Shown one piece after another: positions 1 to 12,298 of a DNA stretch of 64,000 bases. The stretch comes from Nemophila menziesii. Its lineage: Eukaryota > Streptophyta > Magnoliopsida > Boraginales > Hydrophyllaceae. The DNA lies in assembly GCA_029959085.1 (NCBI GenBank), contig JARWIR010000005.1, positions 50,780,850-50,844,849 of the forward strand, read 5' to 3'. The notes under the pieces are model-generated. The model was not told where the DNA came from and made no database searches. It saw nothing but the letters and a program-made list of their open reading frames with translations. How positions within the stretch are numbered: position 1 is the first letter of the stretch; each line of letters opens with the position of its first letter. Made by a program: the position numbers and the translations under genes.

Positions 1-238
1 ATCCATATCTTCTTTCCTTTATCTATTTAGAATGTATTTGGAATCTAATTAATTTTCATATATCTTTAAAGTTTCACAATTAACAAAAAATTAAACCAAA
101 TATGCTCTAAAAAAATAAATCATTAAATTAAGACAAGATATAGGAAAAATATAATAATATGAACAAAAATCGAGTATTACTTTCCAAAATATTGATGTCT
201 CCAACCTAGATTAAATCATCACAAATAGGGAGACATCA
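1..238 (-). repeat. Partial 3' LTR of element A
   Basis: On the minus strand this reads TGATGTCTCC at 238 and runs off the window. It aligns along its whole length with 6750-6988, the same end of the 5' LTR of A, with scattered substitutions and small indels, which indicates an old insertion. Confidence 0.9.
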
Positions 239-274
239 AGACCCCCAACTCAAAGTTGTATCATCCTGATACAA
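239..274 (-). promoter_or_regulatory. Polypurine tract and adjoining hairpin of A
   Basis: Read on the minus strand, a perfect 8-bp stem TTGTATCA/TGATACAA with a 3-base loop (256-274) is followed by CTTTGAGTTGGGGGTCT and then the LTR. The purine-rich run is the expected plus-strand primer (polypurine tract). The same hairpin recurs at this position in most other copies in the window with compensating base changes. Confidence 0.8.
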
Positions 275-1740
275 TAAAGATAAAAACAAAGAGAAGTCTC
301 TAAATACACACCTAAGTCATTTAAACATAATGGAAAGAAGATAACAGAATATAGAATACAAATAAAAAAACTACTCAAAACATTTCATGTAATAATATTT
401 ACAATTTAGATTACCTGTACACCTTTCATACCCACGATCAACACGGCTTGAATTCAAGATTAGATTAGCTTTGCATGATAGAAGGAGTGGTTCTTTACTC
501 AGTTTACCAAGGAGGCTATAGATTGTTCATCGAACTTTACTAGTATTTAAAGATCCACTTAACTACTCTCTATTGGCTCAATCACTTCTAGATCACATAG
601 CAAAGAATCAAAAGGTCTTTAGGGTTGTAATGTTGGCTTAGAGACGGTATGATAGTATATTTAGATAAATTAGAGTGAGATTTTGGCTCTCTCCTCACTA
701 GCCATCAACAAATCGCCCGAGAGCTTGAGTTACTCTCATAAAAAGTTCTCACTCAACCCAATGATTTCCTTGATGCACTAATTTAGCATCCCCAATAACC
801 CAATAAAGCATAAGATGTTCACATAAAAATTCCACTTTGTCGGTCCAAATATTTATATTCTTTTCATATCAATTTTTTTTCTTTTTTCTTTTGTAATGTA
901 TAGATATGACTCTCTTTTTGATGTTGAGATATCATGCTATTTTTTATATTTTCTTTTCTTTTCTTTTCATGCTTTTCATAGCTTTTTTTATTTACTCTTA
1001 CCCCAGCAAAGGATTACAATATAATAAACTTGTGAATCATTATCAATATATCGAACAGAGCACAATTAATAAGCTAAAAAATTTCCAACCCAATAACAAT
1101 TCCCATAATGGAGGACCCACCACCCCAAACTCAAGCTCTAAAACAATTGTCTATACATCGCGATTCGAGTGCGGGTCATCTGGAAAAGTCCTAAAATCGA
1201 AAGGGATATGGCTTATAATGTGGCTAATAAAAAGGCTTTAGAAAGGCTAGAAGGGGCTAAGAAGGATACGAAATATAAAATGGACAGCAATCTAAAAGGC
1301 AACAAGGGGCTTACGAAAGAACCGCCTTAATCATTCTAAACTATGAAATTTCGTCATTCTCTTACCTTTAGCACGTTCATCAAATGGGTTTATCAACTAG
1401 CTCGGATCTCACGTCCTACACACCACTCAAGGCTCCCTGAGATCGAACATACTTTCTATCGCATTGCTAAATAATCTTTTCTTTATTATCAATGTGTGTT
1501 TCCTGCAAATACTCAAAGTATACAAAATAAAACAGCTCATAAACATACTACTTTATATCATCAACTTACTATGCTTATGCTTTCAAGCTATTAAAGACAC
1601 TCTACTCTACATCTAATCCTTCTGTCAAAAAATTTATTTTTTTCTAAAAAACAATAAAACACAGAAAAATGGAGATGAAGGACAACGAATCCCCACACCC
1701 CCACCTCAAAAAATGAGGTGTGTCCCCACGACTCGAAAAG
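275..1740 (-). other. Conserved 3' UTR of element A
   Basis: About 1.5 kb without a credible gene. It aligns in blocks with the 3' UTRs of B, C, D, E, F and G: the block around 1395-1435 (on minus, a TGGTGTGTAG..GAGATC core), the CTTGAGTTTGGGGTGGTGGG-like tract near 1110-1130, a second polypurine look-alike near 1690-1712, and a degenerate hairpin at 1715-1734. Conservation of non-coding sequence while gag decays suggests cis-acting function. The stretch 1741-1935 adds nothing more that I recognise. Confidence 0.75.
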
Positions 1741-1935
1741 ACTCAATAAAAGTTAAAATCTAACAAATATAGCAAGTACAGAAAGACGGTAGGGAAGAAA
1801 GAAAACATACTATTCGAGGCTATTGCCTCGCCTGATCAATACCCGGAATAGGGTGCAGTGCTTCCTTTGTATGTAACCTTGTAGTATCACCAATTTTGCT
1901 TTCCCCTACATCCTTTTACGCTACATCCCAATCCA

Positions 1936-2223
1936 TCACACTCTAGAAATTTCATATGTTTCATCTTCTCCAACTTCTTTTTCTTGAATACTCACGTATG
2001 TGAAGGTGTTCGTCCAGAAATATTTGTTTTGCAAACAGCTACTAGAGTCCCAGAGGCTTTGCTCATCTCTGATATAGGAATCTTTGATTAGAAGAGGTAT
2101 TGGTATCTTCTGCTCCTTAATCACAATTTCATGCTTTTTAGGATTTGAATCCGCCAAAAACCGGTTCCTCTCTATTTGCTTGACTCGGATTATCCTTCTT
2201 GTTTGTTCCCGAACTAGTACCAA
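1936..2223 (-). pseudogene. Third-ORF remnant of element A
   Basis: A 95-codon open stretch beginning at TTG, with no ATG, so not a gene as it stands. It lies between the GC-rich palindromes and the UTR, where element E has a small ATG-started ORF and element F has a longer remnant. The nucleotide sequence continues collinearly with 62560-62900 of F, including the flank that encodes no protein. Function unknown. A central part present in F is missing here. Confidence 0.45.
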
Positions 2224-2744
2224 TCTAACTTGATTTCTTCTAGATCTTACCCAATACCTTGCTTTGATACTTCATCTCCCTTAACACTTAGATAAAATCT
2301 CTATTCTTTTCATCATCTCTATTGACCTCCAACTCAAAGGTGTAAACACTCTTGAACTACCTTTTGATTATAGATAGATAAGGTGTTATTTGGGTTAGAA
2401 AAGGTGTAAGGATAATAATTCTCTTTGTGTGTACGATGAACTCTTGCATAGATGATATGGGTTTAAGGAAATTTGGTAGAAGATTTGGCAAATTTTGGTT
2501 TTGATTCTTGGATTCTAGGTGTTTAGATATGATTTGCGTGTTTGATTCTTGTTTATAGGAAGGTATGGAAGGATTTGGATGTGAATTTATGGTGATTCGG
2601 TAGTGTATTGATATTAGGTGAAGGTTTATTGAAGGTTAATGGAGTTGGGAGAGGTTTGGAGAAGAAAGGAGGCTTAAAAGATATAAAAAATCGTAATGGA
2701 ACTAACCGCTTCTTCTTTTGAACCTAAAAAATAAAAATATTCTT
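2224..2744 (-). other. Non-coding spacer of A, shared with F
   Basis: No gene. The stretch is homologous to 62740-63130 of element F, including an almost identical block of more than 40 bases at 2353-2397 versus 62869-62913. This shows that A and F belong to one subfamily. Confidence 0.6.
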
Positions 2745-2995
2745 CTATTTCCAGCGGCGGCCGTCGGCATACCGGTCCCAGACCGTGTCGACACTTGCGC
2801 CCACGGTTTTTCCCAATTGTTGTCGGCATTGTACCTGATTTTCCCTACAGTGTGACAGTTTTTTCTTGCACCGGCATACTGGTCCGAGTTTTTGAACTTT
2901 CTCTTCGTCTCGAAAATGTACCTGATTCTGTGAACCGAGTGACGGTTTTGACCAACCGACATACTGGTCATCTCACAGGCTAGCCGACAGGTGGG
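2745..2995. repeat. GC-rich paired-palindrome array of A
   Basis: A GC-rich island in AT-rich sequence. It repeats motifs of the type GGCATACCGGT and GCATACTGGTC and contains CTAGCC-type half-palindromes; motif copies sit near 2765, 2873, 2960 and 2980. Short open frames occur on both strands here but show no protein family. Comparable arrays with different motifs occupy the same position in D, E, F and G. Confidence 0.7.
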
Positions 2996-3095
2996 TCAGA
3001 ATTTGCTCAAATTTTTTTCATTTCATCCCTAACTCGATTTTCTTAGTACCTGATCATAAAAAACACTAATACATTCCTCATTACTGCAATATCAA

Positions 3096-3764
3096 CTAAA
3101 AATAACTATCATAAACTAAAACAACATAAAATACTGTGAGATGTCTCCCAGAGGGCACTTTTGTTTGACGTCTTTCAAAGTTAGACGTGTTACCTCGATT
3201 ATTTCTTTTTATAGCCTCCCTAGCAGTGAGTGAGGTTTTTATGAAGTATGGCCCTATCCAAGAACTGTTATGTTTGGGATTGGGAGATTTCCATGCTACC
3301 TCGTCTCCCACCCCAAACTCAATTTCCTTTTCCATGGCGTCTTGGGGGCTTACAGGTTCTGGCTTCTTGGTCACAACTTTTATTGGTGAAGCTAGTGATT
3401 TCTTTTTCTTCTTCTTTCCCGAAACATAGAATATTTCAGAATCATCTTCAATATGAAGAATCACGGTTCCCTCATTCACATTGACTATGGTGTCGCTGGT
3501 GGATAGAAATGGACGCCCAAGTATGAATGGGACGTTCTTATATGATTTATAATAAAGAATAATAAAATTAGTGGGAATAACAAGGTTACCTACTTGGACG
3601 AGCACGTTCTCGATTACACCCCTTGGCTTTGCTGTTGACTGATCCGCAAGCTGTAAGATTACAGATGTCGGTTTCGCATCACTAATACCAATCTTCTTGA
3701 ATATACTTTTGGGAATGATATTCACACTTGCCCCTAAATCACACATTTTTCTTTTCCATGACAT
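3096..3764 (-). pseudogene. Retropepsin with GPY-like tail, element A (decayed)
   Basis: A 222-codon frame. Near its start is CDLGASVNIIPKSIF, the active-site loop of the retropepsin-like protease of Athila/Tat elements (Asp-Leu-Gly-Ala-Ser), then VPFILGRPFL, the second conserved strand. After a lysine-rich linker it has GVGDEVAWKSPNP followed by SSWIGPYFIKTS, resembling the integrase C-terminal GPY/F module. No reverse transcriptase or integrase core lies between. The downstream part has shifted frame. The upstream ATG is probably not the original start, because gag should run into protease here. Confidence 0.75.
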
Positions 3765-3861
3765 ATACCACCTATTTTGATTGGGAGGTTGAAACCTCCA
3801 GGATCTTTAAGCTTTAGCGGTAACCTTCACTGAACTTGTGCTAAGATCCTTTCATTGAGTG

Positions 3862-5331
3862 TCACAGTCTTGGATCTTGTGAACCTATCTTTATTGGAGA
3901 GTTCCTCCATAAAGAATCGATTATGGTCTTGTTTCCTTCCATAGCTTCGAGTAGAGGGACGTTGATTTTCACTTGTTTTAACGTTTCCATACACCTCTCT
4001 TGTTCCTCCTTCGGATAAGCGGGTTTTATGGGATAATAGAAATGTAGGGGTGGTCGTCTCACTCTGCTTTTCTTTTCCATTCTTGGTGCATCAAGCACTC
4101 TTGGCTTCTCAACCTCATCTTGTTCAACCTCTTCAACCAAATCTTCAACAATTATCTCATCTAAGTTCATCCTATCTACGTTTGACTTGGTTGGTGGAAC
4201 CTCCACTTTACTCGATAGAGATGGTGATTCTTTCATCTTTTTAGCTTGAAGACTAATAATCTTAACCTTGTCATCACGTATTGGATCTTCTTCATGTTAG
4301 AATTTGTACTTTGGGTCAATTGCAAGAGCTGACTTTGCTTTTTTTTTTCTCTAAAAGTTGATTATGTTGTTTCAGATCTTGATTCTGTTGTTGTAGGCTT
4401 TGCACTAATGATGCGTCGATCTTTGATTCAAGTCTTCTCATATTGTCCTTTGAGAAGTTGATGAATTGACTAATAGTCTCTTTTAACTCAATGATATCTT
4501 CTTGCGGACGTGATGGAGCTTGACTTCCATTGTACGCATTGTAGCTCGGTGATTGATTAGCTTGATTTTCATAGGTTTGCTCTTGCAGATATAGTTGTTG
4601 AGGTGGCACTTGGATGCTTTTCTCAACTGTTATAGAGAGTTGTTGTACTTGATCTTGCAATCTTGAAAACCTTGCCTCTGTATCAATATTCATGATAGGA
4701 GTTTGTAACTGTGGCCAACTCATGTCGGTTTCGATGATTCTTTCCATACCACTCTTTGCTTCTTTCGGATCCATAGAGACAAAACTACCACGACCCATAT
4801 CATCTACTCTCAGTCTTGACTCTTTATTGAGTCCATTATAGAACATGGATAATTTTAATTCTGGCATATATTTATGTAGTGGACATCTTGTCAACTTCTT
4901 TTTAAATCTCGTCCATGCTTCAACAACACTCTCTCCGGCTTTTTGTAAGACATGTTTAAGCTCCAATTGTTCCTTTACTCGCATACTTGTAGGATAAAAT
5001 TGATCAAGGAATCTTGCTTGAAAATTGTCCTAATTTTTTATTAGATTGGGAGGTTAATCATCTAACCAATCGCTTGCTTTCCCGGTCAAAAAAAATTGAA
5101 ACATTAAATAATACATCTATTCTTGTCTAACACCTTCAGTAATGTAGGCATCACAAAATTGCATGAATATTTGAATAGAACGGACCGCATCTTGATGTGT
5201 ATCACCACTATATTTCCCATAGCTCGCGAATCGGGCTTGAATCGAACGACTTGAATATCTGGAGGGAAAATTCCAATGGGTTGCACTCGGAATGGACCAT
5301 GAAGACCTAGCTCTAACCGTTGATTAGCCAT
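3862..5331 (-). pseudogene. gag of element A (broken)
   Basis: Three open segments in gag order. 5104-5331 starts with an ATG and contains GPFRVQPIGI and VVRFKPDS, as in the N-terminus of E Gag. 4316-4984 carries the retrotransposon gag core (VVEAWTRFKKKLTRCPLHK, then FYNGLNKESRLRVDDMGRG) and a glutamine-rich tail. 3862-4236 holds the conserved pre-protease block (INVPLLEAMEGNKT). The segments are separated by stops and frame changes. Gag would form the virus-like particle in the cytoplasm; this copy cannot. Confidence 0.75.
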
Positions 5332-5434
5332 CTAAACCCTGAAAAGGACAAAAACAAAAAGAAACGCGTAAAACTGAAAACAAATAAAAACTTCTACACC
5401 GAATAAACAACAAATAGATTAACTTAAAGATAAA

Positions 5435-5452
5435 TCCCCGGAAGCGGCGCCA
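5435..5452 (-). promoter_or_regulatory. Primer binding site of A (tRNA-Asp type)
   Basis: The minus strand reads TGGCGCCGCTTCCGGGGA, close to the complement of the 3' end of plant tRNA-Asp (TGGCGCCGTTGCCGGGGA from general knowledge), six bases inside the LTR end. It is degenerate at two positions, one more than in G and E. Confidence 0.85.
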
Positions 5453-5458
5453 AAAACT

Positions 5459-6988
5459 TGGTGGAGGCAAAGGTGTGATAAATAAACAGATAAATAAAGA
5501 TAATAATATAAGACACACCCTTGACTACCACGAGAAACTCACTGCAAGTATTACAGATCGTTTGCAGGTTTAGTTGATAAGAAAAGTTTGTTCGCATGGA
5601 TTTAATCCGTTAGATCTACTTGTATTCAATAAGCGTAGATGAATTAGATGTTTAGATTAAAATATGATAAGATGAATGATGTGAAATAGTAAATTAGAAT
5701 GCAGATAAACATATATGAATGTAACTCAGATAAATTAGGGTTACTAATATGAGCCTATCTTACTAAGTTATTATTCTAATCTTAAGGTTAAATTGAGCAT
5801 TATACATTAACCGAGATTCTAAATTCTTCCTAACCCTCGTTAGGGTGGACTTAGGAGCAACCTCTCCACTACCAGGGGACTTGGGTAAGGGGACCCTGAG
5901 TAATGATCGGTGGTTAAATCAGATATTTGTGGCTATCTAGTTTGGCAAGCCCGTCAGGATGACTACCGCACACTAGACGATTATGTGGTGTTGTCAATAA
6001 TTGAATCCCTCTTCCGGGTGTTAACTCAATTACTAAGGATAATCCTAAGATTGGCCAAATCTAGGGCTAGAAACAATAAGTCAACACACACAATACTAAT
6101 ATTTGCCAAGCTCAAATCAATTAAAATGATAAATAGTATTATGAAATTTAAGACAAAATAAAAACCCAAATAATTAAGAGTAAAACTTACAGAATAAAAG
6201 CATAGAAATATGGTGAAGTCACAAATCTATAGTTAATTACCCTAAATATAGAGAATGAGAGATGTAGAAGAGGTATTTGTCACTCTCCAACTTCTTGTTT
6301 CTTGTCTTCATCTATAGGTCAACTTGCTTCTTGGATGATAAACTTGATACTAAGGATTAATATTCAAGAAAAGACTAATATATGGTTTAGAAATAAGTAA
6401 GGACATGTTTACAACTATAGGAGTCTATGAAGTCCTAATTCGGATTTCTTGGCATATGAGGCAAGAAATTGGACTCCTTTACCAAATCAAATTTGTAGCC
6501 CTAAAGTATAAAAAAGGTAATAAACTGTTTCTGTCTTGTTTTGGCCTTAAATTTTTCAATATTACTCTGATTGACATGTTCTTTATATCGAAACTGATCG
6601 TCTTGGAAAGATCTACACTTTAGCTTCAGACCATTCTTACAAATTCCCAGCCGATTTTATGTTATGATCACTTTAGTGGATGTGACTGCTGAAATTCAGA
6701 TTTACTTGTCAACTTTTCTTTTCCTGTTTTCTTTTCCTTCATTTATCTCCAATTTTCATCCATATCTTCTTTCCTTAATCTCTTTAGAATTGATTTCGCA
6801 TCTAATTAATTTCCATATATCTTTAAAGCTTCACAATTAACAAACAATTAAACCAAATATGCTTCATCAAATCAAGACAAGAAATAAAAAAATATAATAA
6901 TATGAATAAAAATCGAGTATTACTTTCCAAAATATTCCTAAAATGATGTCTCAAACCTAGATTAAATCATCACAATAGGCAGACATCA
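5459..6988 (-). repeat. 5' LTR of element A
   Basis: 1530 bp, with TGATGTCT-type and ACCA termini on the minus strand (the outer end is slightly decayed, TGATGTCTGCC). The inner end touches the primer site. The outer end meets sequence of B at 6989. It contains the LTR block shared with C and others near 6225-6330. A short open frame at 5910-6161 is LTR sequence, not a gene. Confidence 0.9.
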
Positions 6989-7185
6989 ATATGATAAGTG
7001 TATAGGTAATTTAGTTTGTAAATATTATTACATGAAACCTGCTAAGTAGTTTCTTTGAGATTATTACTCATATTCTTTTATCTTCTTTCCATTTGTGCTT
7101 AATCGACCTAGGAGTATTTTTAGAGACTTCCTGGTGTTCTTGTTCCTTATTGTATCAGGACGATACAACTTTAAGTTGGGGGTCT
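6989..7185 (+). other. 3' UTR tail of a truncated B element
   Basis: Aligns in reverse complement with 239-430 of A: the last 200 bases of a 3' UTR. It ends with a hairpin (stem TTGTATC/GATACAA, 7150-7168) and the tract TTTAAGTTGGGGGTCT before an LTR. The upstream part is missing, cut where A begins. Confidence 0.8.
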
Positions 7186-8675
7186 TGATGTCTCCATATT
7201 TGTGATATATTAATCTAGTTTTGATACATCATTTTAGGTGTATTTCGTTAATTGTTAAGGGAGTTTTCCCCATTATTAGATATTTTCTTAATTCTTGCCT
7301 TATTTTAGAGATTTATTACTTTTGTAGCGCTTTTGGTATAATTTGTATGTCATTGTGGAGCTCTTAATTAAAAGAAAATATAATTAGATGCCAAATCAAT
7401 GTCAATGAGTTAAGGGAAGAAGATCCAAGTTGAAATGCAGAGTTAAAAGGAAATAAAGTTGAATTAGGAAAGGAAAAGCTACCAAATAAATCTATCATGC
7501 TTTATATATGTCTAGTGATTTTAAGATTGTAGAAAATATATTACTAATCTGGAGGAGATAATTTATGAGTGGATAGATATTTTAATTTTAATCGTTTCAT
7601 ATAAAGTGCGCAAAAATACGATAAGTAATGAATGAGATATGACACAAACATACAAGAGTGTTTATCATGTCCTATATTTTAGGAAACGAATTTATCGTGA
7701 AAAATGACTCCAATAACTTGCCTTGCAATCCAATATTTCGACCTAGGGTTAGCTAACACCTTTAAATACATCTAGTTATCATTGTAAACATGACCTTACT
7801 TAATAATTAGTCCTAAGTATCATGTAGAACCATCAGGAGTAGCAAGTTGATAGTATGTATCTATCTAATAGTTTATTTCTTTCTAGTATGAACTAATTCT
7901 CCCATAGTTTGGGTTTTTCATATGTATAATATTTTAATTCTATTTCTTATATTTTATGTTATTTGGGATCAACCTTTAAATTGATTAATCTTCTTATCTA
8001 TTTCATAGATTTGTTTTATGTGCTTTGATGTATTGACTGTAGCCCTTGCTAGTGCACAAGTATAGGATTACCCCATTAATAGTAGTTGGATGGTCATCCG
8101 GAAGTGGTGTTCAACTATTGAAAGACCACATAAATGTCTAGTGTTTGGTATGACGGGCTTGCCTAACTAGATAGTCACTAGGGTTTGAGATTAACCACCG
8201 TCATTATGTGGGGTCCCCTTACCCAAGTTCCCCGGTAATTGTTAGGTTGCCACCTAAGTTCACCTGGAAGGGGATTAAGAGGTATATAGAATCCTGACTA
8301 CTTTTCTCTAAGATCTATAATCATCCTTACAATTGAAATATAGATTTAGAAGGATAAGTGCATACTAGCAAACCTAAGTTATATCTCTCATTTCCATTCT
8401 ATTTACTTTTATTTATATCATTAGTCGTTATTCGTTATTTATCTCAATTATCTATCTCTTTAATTATTTGTATTTTAGTTTAAACAACCAATCTTTGCTA
8501 CGCTTTCTTCTTTAAACACAATTCTACGCTAACAGGCTTAACCCCTTTGAATGTATCTTACTTATTAACTAAACTTACAAACGATCTGTGATACTAGTAG
8601 TGAGTTTAACGTATTGGTTTAGGGTGTAAGTTCTTCTATTTAAATCGCTATTTTATCACACCCTAACAACCACCA
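7186..8675 (+). repeat. B1 LTR
   Basis: Starts TGATGTCTCC directly after a polypurine tract and ends ACCACCA. The following bases, AGT, are the first of the usual spacer before a primer site, but the primer site itself is gone and UTR sequence follows. It serves as the 3' LTR of the UTR tail before it and the 5' LTR of the unit after it. Confidence 0.85.
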
Positions 8676-10071
8676 AGTGTATATAAGTTTATTTTCTTTA
8701 TAGAGTCTTTTCCAATCGTGGGGACACGGCTCACTTTGAGTTTTGGGTGGGGTACTCATTGTCCTCATTCCCATTTTATGTGTTTTATCGCTTTCTAAAA
8801 AAAATTAAAACAAATAAAATTAGTTTAAGGAATGATTTAGGTGTAGAGTTTGTTGAAGTTCTCAAAAGCGATTTTTTTTGAATTTATGATAGAACATAGG
8901 AGACCTTATATTTATTGCATAACATGCCTTGAGTACATGAAAACTCTAGATTGTAGATAGGAAAAATTACCAAACAATGCAAAAGAAGTAAGCTCGAACT
9001 TAGTAAATATGAGTGGCGTGTAGAACATGAGATCTACACTAGTCGAGAAACCACGTAATTATGAACTAGAGGTGAAAATAAAGTGAAACTACGTAGCTAG
9101 TGAAATGATAGAAGAAGTTCTTTGATAGGAAATTGAGCATTTTAGCTTCCTAAAGGAATATTAATGTTATATTCTTTGTAGCCCCATTTTTAAGCCTTTA
9201 AGGCCTTTTTTTGTCGCCACGATGTAAGACATATCCCTTACTTTTTAGGAGTTTTTATATGAACCGCAACCCTGAGACTTGTTGTCTCTAGAGCTTGAGT
9301 TTGGGGAGGGAGATTACATTGGGTGGGAATTGTAAGCGTTTAAATTGCCCTAATTTTGATGATGTATTAATTGCTTTTTGGGATCTTTGGAAAAAAGAGA
9401 AAATTAGAGACATGACAACTCATATCAAAACAAGTGTCATGGGTATCTTACAAAAGAAAGTGAATAAATTGAAAAAGAAATGAAAATAAAGTAACTGGCA
9501 AAGTGGAAAGTTTTTGAAAATCATCATGAGATGTCATTGGATGAATTGGGGATGCTAATAAAAACAACATCAAAGTGGGTTGAGTGAGAACGTATTCGAG
9601 TGTAAACTGAAGCTCTAGGGAAATGTGTTGATGGTTAATGAGGAGAGACCCAAAATCTCACTTCACATTATATAAATATACATATCAACCCGTCCCTAAG
9701 CCTATGCTAAAACTATAAATACCTCGTGATTCTTAGGTACGTAGTGGAGTAACAATTTTTATAATAGGGATTAAGTTAAGTGGGGCGTTCAAATCAAGTA
9801 AGGATTGAGGAACACCCTATAGCCACCATATTGAGCTAAGATCGAGGGTAATCTTCTAGCATTGTGAAGTTAATATGGAATTGAAATTATATATGTGTTT
9901 GATTTATTGTAGGATAGGCGTATTTTTGAATTAGTTCTTAAGTTGTACTATATGAGATTTATTTTGAGTTTTTCTTTGGAACCATTCTCTGAATCAGCAT
10001 TTGTTTCATAACTTAGACCTCTAATTTTGGTCTTCCTTTGTCGGGACGACAAAGTTCTGAGTTGGGAGTCT
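8676..10071 (+). other. B1 unit: 3' UTR only
   Basis: The whole internal region between two LTRs is 1.4 kb of 3' UTR homologous to 28080-29504 of G. It has the first hairpin (8713-8732), the GTGTGTAGAACATGAGATC block near 9010, the GAGCTTGAGTTTGGGGAGG tract near 9290, and the perfect second hairpin CTTTGTCG-GGA-CGACAAAG (10036-10054) before the polypurine tract. The small open frame at 9295-9483 is part of this UTR. Confidence 0.8.
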
Positions 10072-11623
10072 TGATGTCCCTTGTTTTATGATAGAAAATT
10101 CCCTTCATGAGACATAATTTTAGGTTTTATGTGGAGTATGTTATTGGATTAATCATAAAATTTGATATAATCCACTTTCTTCCTCCGTTTAGCCATTATT
10201 GTTACTTTTAAAGCTTTTGTATGTTAATTTGTTTGTTTACTATAAATCTTTTAGCAATATGGATGCGAGGAGGCACCTAGATGAAAAGAATGAGTGAAGA
10301 TTCATGTCCAAACCCAATAAGAAGAGTTAAAGATCAATGAAATCACTTTGGTAATTTTAGAAGAAATCAAGTCATCACTTATTTTAATTTCCAAGGCTTA
10401 TTAGTAAAGATCCAAGCTTAGTCATTCAAATAAAAGTGGTGAGCCTTGAGGTTAGTGAAATGTGCAAAGTTGAAAATGTATTTTGGACTTACGATACAAA
10501 AGTTATGGCCAAAATACTAAATTGATGCAGTGTTGTTCAGAATTAAGTAAAACAGATTTGGGTCTTTTAATCACTTAATTAAACCCATATGGCGTAATTC
10601 GTTTTATAAATCTATATAAGATATTTTCCACCTCATAAATGAGAAGAAAACATTATTTTAAGAGAGAGGAAGAGCTAAAACTCTTGGAAGCAAGGAGCAG
10701 AAAAGAAGAAGAAAGGTTTCTACCATTCATCAACAATTCGATACCGAACCCATTCCACCTATTAGCGTAATTTTAATTAGTTTTCTTTTCTTAGAATTAT
10801 GTATATATTCTTAGTTATGTATTCCCTTAGTTTAATTATGAGCTAAATTTCTATTACTTGAGAATCGCTATTAAAGGGATGAACCCTTGTTTTTAATTTA
10901 AAGTTTATTGCATTTGGGATTGTTTTAGCTTAATTAAAGTCGAGTTCTTTTCCACTGGATATGTTTTTATGCTTATCCACTATTTCTCTACTGGCCATTT
11001 AGTAATAGGGCTTAGTACTTTAAGCTACTTGTTTCAAAACGATCGTCTAGAAAGGGGGGGTTAAATACGATCTAGGACATAGACCTGTAGTGTGCGTTAG
11101 TGAACCTGGAGGTATTGACTAGCCACACAATCAATAGGGTTTATGCAATCAATCATTTAAAAGTATTGTAATCTCACTCTGACGATGTCATTAGTACCGT
11201 AGAATAACAGCCTATCTATCCTGACGGGAATTAGGAAGATGTTAGAATCCCGACTATTGTAATACCAACTTTTCCTTAAACAATAGTTATCGATTAATGA
11301 ACTTTGGTGATTCCCTAGTGAGACTCAAGTATAACTCTCATCTAAGTAACTTTTCTTTAGTTAATTTTAGATTAGCCAGTCCTTAAGTTTAGTAGTTAAT
11401 TACATTGCATTAGTAATTAAACGTCCAAAAACCAAATACTTATCTATTTTTAGTATTTTAGAAATTACTTCTACTTTTTATTTACACGCTCATTCATAAC
11501 CTCGTAATCCTTGTAGAGACGATATCCCGATTTACTTATCTATTACTTGGAACAACCCGTACACTTGTAGTGAGTTTATCCTCTTCTATTGTGTCGATTT
11601 ATATCACACTCTACGAGCTACTA
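10072..11623 (+). repeat. B2 LTR
   Basis: Starts TGATGTCCC after a polypurine tract and ends near GAGCTACTA. About 1.55 kb, as for the other LTRs. The expected primer site does not follow. Confidence 0.8.
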
Positions 11624-11654
11624 ATATTAAGTAACGAAGAAGATAAGTTGAAGA

Positions 11655-11970
11655 CATCTCGTCCTTACAAGTACCTTCAACCCGATGCAAAAATTTGGTA
11701 GTACTTCCTTGCACTTTTAGCCCTTGGGAATGCTCGAGTCACGGATTTACTCTAAAACTCAGTCATCTTGTTGTATTGTATTATGAGCGAGGAAGAAGTG
11801 GATATTGCGAAAAAGATCTACGATGAGGTAATGTTATTCATTCTCAAACCAAGTAGTTTCTTTAGCTTGAAATACCCATCAATGATAACTAGCTTAGTGA
11901 TAATAGCAGGTGTGAATCTTGAGGAAAATGAGAGGTAACAAGTGAAGCTCCATCTTAGATGATGCATAGG
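11655..11970 (+). pseudogene. Third-ORF remnant in the B2 unit
   Basis: Translation with stops and at least one frame change gives YKYLQPDAKIW, then LLYCIMSEEEVDIAKKIYDEVM, then a stretch ending in SLKYPSMITSLVII. It parallels YKYLQPEANIW, MREEEVDVVQIIFDEVM and FNIKYP in element F. The pattern (helix with a W..F anchor, then a VD...I..E signature) resembles what databases call putative plant transposon protein (I believe Pfam Transposase_32), common in plant LTR elements and of unknown role. The family name is from memory; the homology to F is seen directly. Confidence 0.55.
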
Positions 11971-12277
11971 TTAAGAAAATTTTAAGAGGAGTACAATTGA
12001 AAGGGTCTCCTTGGCAAGAAAATGTGAGTGAGAAACTTAAGCAAATTGAAACATCTCAAAAACTCTTTGCCAAAGATGTGGCACTAATTAAACCTAATTA
12101 AGTGCACATCATGACACTCCTGGAGTAATTTAGACACGACATCGCGAAGGATCTAAATATACCATCTTAGATAGTAATCACGCGAGGCAATAGCCTAAGG
12201 ATTATGTTTCTCTTTTCTCTACCCCTTTCTCCATTTGTATATTAGGTGTTTGTCTTTATTTTTATTGAGTTTGTTTC

Positions 12278-12298
12278 GAGTCGTGGATGTCACGACTC
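12278..12298 (+). other. First 3' UTR hairpin, B2 copy
   Basis: Perfect 8-bp stem GAGTCGTG/CACGACTC with the 5-base loop GATGT. In G the same stem closes on a GGGA tetraloop. Stem conservation with a changed loop argues for a structured RNA. Confidence 0.6.

Larger units (their letters stand above)
1..6988 (-). mobile_element. Element A: decayed Athila/Tat-like LTR retrotransposon
   Basis: A minus-strand element whose 3' LTR is cut by the window start. Order in its own sense: 5' LTR (5459-6988), tRNA-Asp primer site, broken gag, protease with a GPY-like tail, GC-rich palindromes, a third-ORF remnant, long 3' UTR, polypurine tract and the first 238 bases of the 3' LTR. Reverse transcriptase, RNase H and integrase core are absent. 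Frames are interrupted, so it is old. Its 5' LTR abuts an oppositely oriented B fragment. The partner target duplication lies outside the window. Confidence 0.9.

Noticed and set aside
906..1241. 111-codon open frame on the plus strand
   Set aside because: It lies in the 3' UTR of A antisense to the element, is AT-rich low-complexity at the start, and has homologous broken sequence in C, E and F.
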